Shown here piece by piece: positions 7,898 to 14,796 of a DNA stretch of 16,902 bases; position 1 is the stretch's first letter; the number at the start of each line of letters is the position of its first letter. Made by a program: the position numbers and the translations under genes. The notes beneath the pieces are model-generated. The model was not told where the DNA came from and searched no databases. It saw nothing but the letters and a program-made list of their open reading frames with translations. This DNA is from Syntrophaceae bacterium (GTDB lineage Bacteria > Desulfobacterota > Syntrophia > Syntrophales > UBA2185), in assembly GCA_003508565.1 (NCBI GenBank), contig DNUI01000119.1:1-16902 (forward strand), given 5' to 3'.

Positions 7898-8821
7898 TCA
7901 AAGAGGCTTGGATTTTTTTACAAATTTAAGAAAGTTTTTGTGATATTTCATTAAAGGAAAATGCTTTTTATAAATAAGATAGAAATGTCTCTCTATATTC
8001 AAGTTAGTTATATTGACAGTTTTCAGTAAGCCCTGCAATGATTCTCGCGTTACTGCAAAATGAGACAGTATCGAAACTCCCAGACCCGCTATGATGGCTT
8101 CCTTGACGGCTTCGGAACTTCCCATTTCACAAATCACGTTGAAGCTTGACAGGCCTACAGCATGGTGCTTTTGAAGACATTGTTCAACAATTTCGCGTGT
8201 CGCCGATCCTCTCTCCCGGACTACAAAAGGAACACCGGCAAGTTCTTCAATGGTCACAGATCCCCGTTCTGCAAGAGGGTGACTAGAGGGTACTACAAGG
8301 ACCAAATTATCTTTCCAGAGGCGTTCCGCGATCAGCTTTTTATGTAAGGGTTCTTTCCCGATGAATCCTATTTCCGCCTGGTCTGCGAGAACAATTTGCA
8401 AAGTTTCCTCGCTGTCGTGCGTCTGCATGTGAACCTGTATATCCGGGTGTGTCTGTTTCATGAGGCTCAACAATCGAGGAAAAATATAGGTGGCCGGTAT
8501 AGTGCTGGCGGCAATATAGATGTGTCCTGATTCTTGTTCCTTAACCCGCATGATACGCTCTTTGGCATCTTCCCGCAGGCGAAGTATCCGCTTTGCGTAA
8601 TCATAGAGAATCTGCCCTTCCTGGGTGAGGGATATACCAGTACTTCCTCGGTTGACCACCCGCGTTCCCGAGGCCGTTTCAAGGTTCTGTATCTGTTTCG
8701 TCAGGGATGGCTGAGAAAGATAGAGTTTGCCGGCGGCTCTGGTGAAACTGCCCGTCTCCACCAAGGCGATGAGAATTTCCATTTGCTGAAGGGTGATATC
8801 TTTAAACGTGTCGGAGTTCAT
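7898..8821 (-). CDS. LysR-type regulator of the selenium-metabolism-associated group
   Basis: A 307-residue LysR transcription factor. Residues about 9-70 form the winged helix-turn-helix, with FTRAAGKLYLSQPSLTKQIQ as recognition region and TGISLTQEG closing the wing; residues about 95-295 form the periplasmic-binding-protein-like effector domain (IYIAASTIPATYIFPRLL start). In anaerobes a LysR subgroup is repeatedly found beside selD and yedF and is named for that context; the effector is unknown. Here the gene lies between the desulfurase-yedF operon and selD, divergent from selD, with a T-N11-A palindrome 16 bases from its own start, as expected for autoregulation and control of selD. The ATG at 8821 has only a weak GAG-type ribosome site. 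Confidence 0.87.
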   Translation of the reverse strand: MNSDTFKDITLQQMEILIALVETGSFTRAAGKLYLSQPSLTKQIQNLETASGTRVVNRGSTGISLTQEGQILYDYAKRILRLREDAKERIMRVKEQESGHIYIAASTIPATYIFPRLLSLMKQTHPDIQVHMQTHDSEETLQIVLADQAEIGFIGKEPLHKKLIAERLWKDNLVLVVPSSHPLAERGSVTIEELAGVPFVVRERGSATREIVEQCLQKHHAVGLSSFNVICEMGSSEAVKEAIIAGLGVSILSHFAVTRESLQGLLKTVNITNLNIERHFYLIYKKHFPLMKYHKNFLKFVKKSKPL

Positions 8822-8836
8822 GTGTGCTCATTATCA

Positions 8837-8851
8837 TAATTGTTTATTACA
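8837..8851. promoter_or_regulatory. T-N11-A palindrome, candidate LysR operator
   Basis: ATTGT-TTATT-ACAAT is a perfect 5-bp inverted repeat with the T-N11-A geometry typical of LysR binding sites. It is in the divergent lysR-selD spacer, close to lysR. On the minus strand a TATGAT (8836-8831) adjoins it and could be the lysR -10 element, so a bound regulator would overlap the promoter. Confidence 0.5.
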
Positions 8852-8909
8852 ATCAAACCTTGAGTTTTGGACTTGATCAGACGTGTATCTCTATCAGTAT
8901 CACAAACTA

Positions 8910-8937
8910 TTGACGCAGTTAGACAATTACTGTAGGA
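8910..8937 (+). promoter_or_regulatory. selD upstream signals: -35-like TTGACG and Shine-Dalgarno
   Basis: AGGA (8934-8937) is seven bases before ATG 8945 and supports that start for selD. TTGACG at 8910-8915 resembles a -35 box, with TAGGAT 17 bases later; but that hexamer coincides with the ribosome site and would leave almost no leader, so the true promoter may lie further upstream. Confidence 0.4.
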
Positions 8938-8944
8938 TGCGCAC

Positions 8945-9997
8945 ATGGAAAAAGAAGCGAACATTCGCCTGACCGAAACCGTCCACGGGGCAGGTTGAGC
9001 CTGTAAGATCGGTCCGGGCGACCTGAATGATGCATTGCGAGATTTGCCGTTGATTTCAGACCCTAATTTGATCGTGGGGATGGAACATGCGGAGGACGCA
9101 GGGGTCTATAAACTCCGTGATGATCTGGCGATTATCCAGACGGTGGATTTTTTTACGCCCATCGTTGATGATCCCTACATCTTCGGTCAGATCGCCGTGA
9201 CCAATGCCCTGAGCGATGTCTATGCCATGGGCGGGCGGCCACTCACCGCCATGAATATCGTTTGTTTCCCCATTAAAAAAATGGATATTTCCATCCTGCG
9301 ACGGATTCTGCAGGGCGGGCTGGAGAAAATGCGGGAAGCCGGCGTAATCCTCGTGGGAGGGCATAGTGTCGAGGATGACGAATTGAAATACGGGCTTGCT
9401 GTGACTGGTGTGATCCATCCGGATAAAGTCCTGCTCAACAGAGGCGGAAGGGTAGGGGACAAGGTCATTCTCACAAAGCCTCTTGGTACCGGTATCGTCA
9501 GTACGGTGCTGAAAGGCGGATTGGCCGATGAAGAGCTTGTAAAGAAATCTACAGAATGCATGACTACCCTGAACAAGGAGGCGGCAGATCTCATGGTGGG
9601 AATGCCTGATGTTCACGCCTGTACCGATATCACAGGATTCGGTTTTTTAGGTCACGCCTGCGAAATGGTGGAAGATTCCGCAGTGGGTATGAAGATTCAT
9701 GCCGCTGCCGTCCCTTATTTCCCTGAAATACGTGAGTTTGTCGAGATGGGGGTAATACCGGCGGGTTTACACAGAAATCGGCAGTACCGGGCGAATTTGA
9801 TAGATGTTGAGGAGAGCTGTCCTGATTGGATGGTCGATATCCTGTTTGATCCGCAGACTTCGGGAGGGCTCCTTATCGTCTTACCAGCAGATCAAGCGGA
9901 ACAATTGATCGGGAAAATGCGTGCGCAGGGTATCAAGGAAGCTGCACTTGTAGGTGAAATTATTGCGGAGCCTCGGGGAAAGGTCCTTGTGGTGTGA
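8945..9997 (+). CDS. selD: Selenide, water dikinase (selenophosphate synthetase), selenocysteine-containing
   Basis: SelD makes selenophosphate from selenide and ATP for selenocysteine and selenouridine synthesis. The full protein is 350 residues counting Sec. From ATG 8945 the frame reads RLTETVHGAG, then UGA at 8996-8998, then ACKIGPGDL. This matches the SelD active-site motif GAG(C/U)xCKI, so UGA encodes Sec18 (Cys17 in E. coli), followed by Cys20 and the essential Lys21. Further family motifs are TVDFFTPIVDDPY, VTNALSDVYAMGG, ILVGGHSVEDDE, TDITGFGFLGH and FDPQTSGGLL. A plain ORF reading starts at TTG 9035 and loses the catalytic loop. The Shine-Dalgarno AGGA is well placed. The gene is divergent from the LysR gene and overlaps the DHH gene by four bases. 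Its translation needs the Sec machinery (selA, selB, selC), none of which is in the window. Confidence 0.95.
8996..9031 (+). promoter_or_regulatory. Selenocysteine UGA codon and bacterial SECIS-like hairpin
   Basis: The in-frame UGA is at 8996-8998. Twelve bases later GGUC (9011-9014) and GACC (9020-9023) pair around a five-base loop CGGGC, and AUC (9008-9010) can pair with GAU (9029-9031) across a one-sided bulge. Distance and a G near the loop start fit bacterial SECIS rules; the loop lacks the GGUCU of E. coli fdhF, as is common outside enterics. SelB would bind it to deliver Sec-tRNA. Confidence 0.75.
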
Positions 9998-11049
9998 TTG
10001 GTATGAAACGCATTGAATCTATTCTTGTCAAAGAGGAGACATTACATAATATTATAAAACTGAAGTCCATGGTCAGGAAGGACGATGCTCTGGCTATTCT
10101 CATGTATGGCAGTCCAGACCCCGATGCGGTAGCCTCGGCCATGGCCCTTCAAGAACTCCTGAAAAAAATCGCGGGACTTTCAAAATGCACCTTTGTTGCC
10201 ACGGATACCATTGTCCGTCAGCAAAATGCTGATTTTATCCGGGCGATGAAGGTTGATATTAAGCTCCTAACCAGTATTGATCTCAAAGTATACCGTTTGA
10301 TCGCCATTGTTGATGCCCAACCGACATTTTTCGGCGACGCGTTAAAAGATTATCACCCGCAACTTGTTTTTGATCACCATCCGTGTACAAGCGTATGGCA
10401 CGCCGAACTGGCAGATGTGAGGGATAATTACGGCGCGTTATCAACCATTATGACGGAATACCTTCTTGCGGCGAAGATCAGGGTTCCCAGGACTATATAC
10501 ACAGCGTTACTCTATGGTATTAAAGCCGATACGAACAACTTTGAACGGGATGTCATCGTCGAAGATATCGGCGCCTATTACCTCAACTTTTCCCGGGCCA
10601 ACCGGCAACTGATTCGGCGAATCGAAATGAATCTGATACCTGAGCGTTTTCTGAAATACTATAATATCGCATATCACAACAGACGGCGTTACAGGGACCG
10701 GATTATCAGTTTTTTGGGCAAGGTGGAAAGTGTTGATGCCTGTGTACAGGTTGCGGACTTTTTCCTCCGGGTCATTGATATCTATTACGTCATAGTGGCG
10801 GGTATTGTAAAAGAAAGGCTTGTTATCGTGTTCAGAGGCGATGGGTACCGTCAGGATTGCGGGGCGATTGCGAAAAAGGCCTTTGGTAACTATGGAAGTG
10901 CCGGCGGTCATAAGAGCGCGGCACGAGTGGAAATTCCATTCGAAACAATCAAAGATATTTTGCACGATGATCTTTCCGAAGAGTCAATTGAGCATTTTCT
11001 CTTACAGCGCCTTCGCGGCAAGCGCAATTTAAAGAAACGTGTTACTTAA
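9994..11049 (+). CDS. DHH family phosphoesterase (NrnA-like)
   Basis: A Mn-dependent phosphoesterase of the DHH/DHHA1 superfamily, 351 residues from GTG 9994. The N-terminal catalytic domain shows SPDPDAVASAMAL (40-52), VDAQP (96-100) and the name-giving DHH at 127-129 in VFDHHPC; GIKADTNNF (175-183) adds a further metal-ligand Asp. The C-terminal DHHA1 domain has GSAGGHKSAARVEIP (301-315), the substrate-binding GGH motif. Relatives hydrolyse short oligoribonucleotides, pAp or cyclic dinucleotides; which applies here is unknown. Motif I lacks the usual His-x-x-Pro-Asp-Gly form. GTG 9994 overlaps the selD stop by four bases (GTGA) with AAAGG about ten bases before it; ATG 10003 is an alternative. 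The overlap implies co-expression with selD. Confidence 0.83.
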   Translation: MIGMKRIESILVKEETLHNIIKLKSMVRKDDALAILMYGSPDPDAVASAMALQELLKKIAGLSKCTFVATDTIVRQQNADFIRAMKVDIKLLTSIDLKVYRLIAIVDAQPTFFGDALKDYHPQLVFDHHPCTSVWHAELADVRDNYGALSTIMTEYLLAAKIRVPRTIYTALLYGIKADTNNFERDVIVEDIGAYYLNFSRANRQLIRRIEMNLIPERFLKYYNIAYHNRRRYRDRIISFLGKVESVDACVQVADFFLRVIDIYYVIVAGIVKERLVIVFRGDGYRQDCGAIAKKAFGNYGSAGGHKSAARVEIPFETIKDILHDDLSEESIEHFLLQRLRGKRNLKKRVT

Positions 11050-11114
11050 TGTGGCAAAAATGACTATTAATTCTTAATAGATACACATCACCTGTTTGTA
11101 AAAATCTTTTACTC

Positions 11115-11144
11115 TTGAAATTTATTATTAATAAAAGCTATCTT
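11115..11144 (+). promoter_or_regulatory. Weak sigma70-like promoter candidate
   Basis: TTGAAA (11115-11120) and TATCTT (11139-11144) are 18 bases apart in an AT-rich stretch about 150 bases before the response-regulator gene. The 247-base spacer between the DHH and response-regulator genes also holds an AT-rich palindrome, CTATTAA-TTC-TTAATAG (11064-11080), without a T tract. Confidence 0.3.
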
Positions 11145-11296
11145 ACAAACCATAGGCAGGCACTTATTCATAGTTACATACTATGGATCATCCCCGAGTA
11201 CGTTGCTCGCAGCCAAAGGATTCAAAGGGGCTATATAAAAAGTTGTGGTGAAGATTAGTCAAAAAAAATTTAAAAATTCGCACCCAGGGTAATACA

Positions 11297-13162
11297 TTGA
11301 AAGCCAGAGAATCGAGTAGCAAGAAAACAGAAAAATTGGAGAAGAATAATGTACACCGGATTCTGGTTGTTGATGATTCTCCGAACACCCTGAGCCTGCT
11401 GACGGATATTCTTAGAGATGATGGCTATAAGGTACGGACAGCCTCCAGCGGCCACGAGGCATTAAAAGCGGTGGCAGTTGAGACTATGGACCTGATCCTG
11501 CTTGATGTAAAAATGCCGGATATGGACGGCTACGAGGTCTGCCGTCAGTTGAAAGCCGATGAACGCAGCCGCGGGATTCCTGTGATATTCATCAGCGGCC
11601 TGTACGAGTCCGCAAACAAAGTCAAGGGCTTTGATGCAGGGGGCGTTGACTACATTACCAAACCGTTTCAGTTTGAAGAGGTTTTAGCCCGTCTTGAAAT
11701 TCACCTGGCGTTACATCGCTTACAAAAGCAACTGGAAGGGCAAAACATTCAACTCCAGCGAGAAGTCAAGGAACGTGAACAGGCTGAAGATGAGTTGAGA
11801 AGACACAAATCTCATCTGGAAGAAATTGTTGCCGAGCGCACCTCAAAACTTAGAAATATCAATGAAGATCTGCAAAAAGAAATTGCCGAGCGCAAGCAGG
11901 CAGAGGAGGCATTGCGAGAATCAGAAGAGAAATATCGCTCTTTGGCAACTACCTCGGATTCAATGTATATTGTGGACAGGGATTACAAGTATCTATTTAT
12001 GAACGAAAAACATCTTTCAAGGTTTTCCCTTCCATTGGACAAAATAGTAGGTAGACCTTACAGCGACTTCCATTCCAGGAATTCCACGGAAGAGTTTGTT
12101 GAGAAAGTGGATCTTGTATTCGCTACCGGAACATCTGTCCAGGATGAATTTAGGAGTGAAAGAGATGATCAATATTTTCTCCGGACATTCAGCCCCGTCA
12201 AAGATCGGGAAGGAAGAGTGACTATAGCGGTAACAGTAGCTTCAAAAGATATCACAGAACGTAAAAAGGCGGAGAAAGCGCTTCAAGAGAGCGAAGAACT
12301 TTATCGTGTTCTGGCGGAGAAGTCATTTGCGGGAGTTTATGTGGTCCAGGATGGTAAATTTTGTTTCATCAATTCCAAGGCTGCTTCCTATTCCGGCTAC
12401 ACTCTCGAAGAATTGATAGGAAAGGAATCAATGAGTCTTGTTCACCCTGAGGATAGGGAACATCTCAAAAAGCATGCCATAGATATGCTTCGTGGAGAAC
12501 GCACCCTTCCCTATGAATTCAGAGTGATAACCAAGGAAGGTAACATCATATGGTTCATGGAGACGATAACGTCAATACTCTGGAAGGGGAAACGTGCTGT
12601 CCTCGCAAATTGCATGGATCTAACAGAGCGAAAAAGGATGGAAGAACAGATACATTCTCTTTCGATCACTGATTCTCTCACTGGATTGCATAACAGGAGG
12701 GGTTTCTTAACGCTTGCGGAACAGCAGTTGAAATTTGCAGACAGGCATCAGAAAAATATGTTGCTCTTTTTTACTGACCTGGATGGAATGAAGCTGATTA
12801 ACGATACATTAGGTCACGAAGAGGGTGATAGAGCGCTCATTGACGTAGCGGCAATATTAAAAGAAACCTTCAGATCATCAGATATTATTGCACGCATAGG
12901 GGGTGATGAATTTGCTGTTTTTGCGATGGACGCCACCGGAATATCTCCAGAAACCATCATGATGCGATTACAGAATCAGATTAGTGATCATAACAAGAAA
13001 GGCAAGCGACATTACAAAATCTCAATTAGTATAGGCATAGCATGTTATGATCCTGGAAATCCCTGCTCTCTTGATGATCTTATGGCGAGTGCGGACAAAT
13101 TAATGTACAAGCAGAAAAAAAGTAAAAAACATAGCAGGTCCGTGCGTGTCAAATCGAGATGA
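11297..13162 (+). CDS. Response regulator-PAS-PAS-GGDEF protein, probable diguanylate cyclase
   Basis: A cytoplasmic 621-residue signalling protein without membrane segments. Residues 20-135 are a receiver domain with acidic pair Asp26-Asp27, phospho-acceptor Asp70 (LILLDVKMPD), Ser100 and Lys122 (TKPF). A charged coiled coil covers about 135-208. Two PAS domains follow (about 210-322 and 327-446), each ending in an ITERK/LTERK linker. The GGDEF domain (about 455-612) has an intact GGDEF at 535-539 and an RSSD inhibitory I-site at 526-529, exactly five residues before it. The output is therefore likely cyclic di-GMP, with product feedback. No histidine kinase is adjacent, so it is an orphan regulator. 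The start is TTG 11297 with AGGG seven bases upstream; the next in-frame Met lies inside the receiver. Confidence 0.9.
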   Translation: MKARESSSKKTEKLEKNNVHRILVVDDSPNTLSLLTDILRDDGYKVRTASSGHEALKAVAVETMDLILLDVKMPDMDGYEVCRQLKADERSRGIPVIFISGLYESANKVKGFDAGGVDYITKPFQFEEVLARLEIHLALHRLQKQLEGQNIQLQREVKEREQAEDELRRHKSHLEEIVAERTSKLRNINEDLQKEIAERKQAEEALRESEEKYRSLATTSDSMYIVDRDYKYLFMNEKHLSRFSLPLDKIVGRPYSDFHSRNSTEEFVEKVDLVFATGTSVQDEFRSERDDQYFLRTFSPVKDREGRVTIAVTVASKDITERKKAEKALQESEELYRVLAEKSFAGVYVVQDGKFCFINSKAASYSGYTLEELIGKESMSLVHPEDREHLKKHAIDMLRGERTLPYEFRVITKEGNIIWFMETITSILWKGKRAVLANCMDLTERKRMEEQIHSLSITDSLTGLHNRRGFLTLAEQQLKFADRHQKNMLLFFTDLDGMKLINDTLGHEEGDRALIDVAAILKETFRSSDIIARIGGDEFAVFAMDATGISPETIMMRLQNQISDHNKKGKRHYKISISIGIACYDPGNPCSLDDLMASADKLMYKQKKSKKHSRSVRVKSR

Positions 13163-13174
13163 ATGTCCCCATAT

Positions 13175-13205
13175 CGGCATTGAAACGAGAAGTTGTTTGA
13201 TGCCG
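13175..13205 (+). terminator. Hairpin just after the GGDEF gene, possible terminator
   Basis: CGGCAT-TG-AAAC (13175-13186) can pair with GTTT-G-ATGCCG (13195-13205) around an 8-base loop, starting 12 bases after the stop codon. There is no clean T run, only a pyrimidine-rich stretch further on, so termination is uncertain. Confidence 0.35.
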
Positions 13206-13245
13206 TAATTCTGCTCAATTTCTACTATATTTTGTGAGATGAAAA

Positions 13246-13536
13246 TCAGTAACTGAGATATTCGTAATGATGAGGATAGATCGGATCACTTAATGCTTTC
13301 CACACACTTTCTATGCAGATAACAACAAGATCCGGATATATGTATGCTTTTCCTGTGGCCTGTGATGAATCTCCATTTTCTTTGTGAGCCTCGATTGTAC
13401 ATACTACCGGGTCGCCGATTTTCATTCTTTCAGAGATAATAATCTCGTCTCTGGAAAACACCATTTTCTCTGATCGACGTAATGCCTCAATAAATGCCTG
13501 GCCTGCCCTTACATCATCTGTAAGCTCCGGTGCCAT
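13246..13536 (-). CDS. Small protein of unknown function
   Basis: A 96-residue soluble protein from ATG 13536; ATG 13542 is only two bases from the GGGAGG Shine-Dalgarno, whereas 13536 has the ideal eight. The sequence has a helical N-terminal part (RAGQAFIEALRRSEKMVFS) and a probable beta-rich part (GDPVVCTIEAHKE, GKAYIYPDLVVICIESV). There is no signal peptide, membrane segment or metal motif, and I recognise no family. The strong ribosome site and normal composition argue it is real. It lies alone, convergent with the GGDEF gene. Confidence 0.6.
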   Translation of the reverse strand: MAPELTDDVRAGQAFIEALRRSEKMVFSRDEIIISERMKIGDPVVCTIEAHKENGDSSQATGKAYIYPDLVVICIESVWKALSDPIYPHHYEYLSY

Positions 13537-13740
13537 GATCATTCCCTCCCATTCTTACGCATCCCTAAAAATGATGTGCTGAAAAAAGTTTAAGGCATAC
13601 AATATGAGTCAGGATCCGACATTGTTTTACAAAATACAATACTAGAAAATCTGATAAGTAATACGAGGGTAAACCTGGTATTATGAAACTGTGTAGAGTT
13701 GTATCTGATGAATTTATTTCAGGATTATTAGAAATGTATG

Positions 13741-13781
13741 AAAAAATAAAAAAGGTGGCATCTGTATTACAGAAGCCACCT
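13741..13781 (-). terminator. Rho-independent terminator of the FmdB-like gene
   Basis: On the minus strand AGGTGGC, one mismatch, TCTGT-AAT-ACAGA, one mismatch, GCCACCT forms a long stem (13781-13753) followed by TTTTTTATTTTT. The stem starts 20 bases after the FmdB-like stop codon. Confidence 0.85.
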
Positions 13782-13800
13782 AAAAAAATAATTTTAAATT

Positions 13801-14085
13801 TTATTCAACGTCTGTGCTTGTTTTTGAAGTCGAGTCAGCCTTTGCCGATTCAGCTGTTTCGGATTTTCCGGTATCATCTTTTTTAGGTTCACTTGCCGGC
13901 GCTTTCTTTCCACCATAGTCAGTTACATACCATCCCGAGCCCTTTAAATGAAAGGATGACATAGAAATCAGCTTATTCACCGGCCCCTTACAAAATTTAC
14001 AATTCTTCACGGCCGGGTCAGTAATATTCTGGAATAGCTCAAATTCTTTCCCACATTTTTTACATTTATATTCATAAATCGGCAT
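13801..14085 (-). CDS. FmdB family zinc ribbon protein
   Basis: A 94-residue FmdB-type regulatory/zinc ribbon protein. It opens with the family hallmark MPIYEYKCKKCGKEFE and has two Cys pairs, Cys8/Cys11 and Cys29/Cys32, which should bind one zinc. The C-terminal half (about 58-94) is a low-complexity hydrophilic tail rich in Ser, Thr, Lys, Asp and Ala, common in the family. ATG 14085 has GGAGG eight bases upstream; a longer frame from TTG 14103 would swallow this ribosome site. FmdB was named for a suggested role in formamidase/formate gene control, but for most members the function is unknown. It ends at a strong terminator. Confidence 0.88.
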   Translation of the reverse strand: MPIYEYKCKKCGKEFELFQNITDPAVKNCKFCKGPVNKLISMSSFHLKGSGWYVTDYGGKKAPASEPKKDDTGKSETAESAKADSTSKTSTDVE

Positions 14086-14175
14086 ATAAAAAACCTCCAC
14101 CAATAATCTTTCTTTGATATTTCTTCAATCCCGCTCTCCGATAAGATCGAAGACACGCCTCATGGGAATGAAAGT

Positions 14176-14700
14176 TTAGTTACATAAATCTCCTATTTTG
14201 TAACGGTTGCCGAAGCAATCAAGAATCAACTTCAAATCGGAAGAAATGCATGACTGAAGAATATCACTCGTGATTGCATGCACTTTGTCTTCTTCCCGTT
14301 CCTTTTCTTCCCGTGATGCATCGAAGTCAATTTCTCTGGTTTCGAATCTTATAATATGTACAAGTTCGTGAGCAGCAATATATAGTAATAAGGGGTTTAG
14401 TTTAATGAAAGAGTGTCCCCTGTTAATGGCATCAAGAATTCTGTTATCCTGGAGACATATCCTGTAGAAGTAAAAGCTGTCTCGTTGATTTGAGCGGTCA
14501 TCTTTTGTATAATGGTATCTGCACAAATGGGCAAAGGCACCATCTTTCACTTCATGGTCTTCAAGGTAGGCCAGGGTTTTTACGTCATAGCGATGATTTT
14601 TCATCACTTCCGGACTGAGACGAAAATATTTTCCCGTTATTTTCTCAGCTTGTTGGAATGCGTTATTCGCGAGAGATGTCTGTGCTGTACTAAAATACAT
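14176..14700 (-). CDS. HExxH motif protein, putative zinc metallopeptidase-like, unknown function
   Basis: A 174-residue protein from ATG 14700 (AAAGGA about seven bases upstream). It has LYIAAHELVHIIRFE with an HExxH motif at 111-115 on a likely helix, flanked by hydrophobic residues, as in zincin peptidases. A charged stretch (EEKEREEDKVHAI, about 131-143) follows with Glu or His residues that could supply the third ligand. There is no signal peptide or membrane segment, so it should be cytoplasmic. I do not recognise the family; a peptidase function is a suggestion from the motif alone. It has its own strong promoter (14740-14769), separating it from mlaC upstream. Confidence 0.7.
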   Translation of the reverse strand: MYFSTAQTSLANNAFQQAEKITGKYFRLSPEVMKNHRYDVKTLAYLEDHEVKDGAFAHLCRYHYTKDDRSNQRDSFYFYRICLQDNRILDAINRGHSFIKLNPLLLYIAAHELVHIIRFETREIDFDASREEKEREEDKVHAITSDILQSCISSDLKLILDCFGNRYKIGDLCN

Positions 14701-14739
14701 GGCACATCCTTTAACTACCAATAACTCTTTAAAACGTGC

Positions 14740-14769
14740 CTAATATAGTCATCTTTTAAATTCTGTCAA
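14740..14769 (-). promoter_or_regulatory. Strong sigma70-type promoter for the HExxH gene
   Basis: On the minus strand a perfect TTGACA (14769-14764) is followed by TATATT (14747-14742, 16-base spacer) or TATTAG (14745-14740, 18-base spacer). The start codon is about 40 bases downstream. It lies just after the mlaC stop. Confidence 0.7.
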
Positions 14770-14796
14770 TATTTTTTATGGAACGAAGTTTTCCCT

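Noticed and set aside
7634..7954. 106-codon plus-strand ORF between the selenium operon and lysR
   Set aside because: No family resemblance, AT-rich composition, and its end runs antisense into lysR.
9035..9997. selD starting at TTG 9035
   Set aside because: This start omits the conserved active-site loop; the upstream frame with an in-frame UGA is an obvious SelD N-terminus with its own ATG and ribosome site.
11064..11080. CTATTAA-TTC-TTAATAG palindrome after the DHH gene as terminator
   Set aside because: The stem is entirely A/T except one pair at its base, and no T tract follows.
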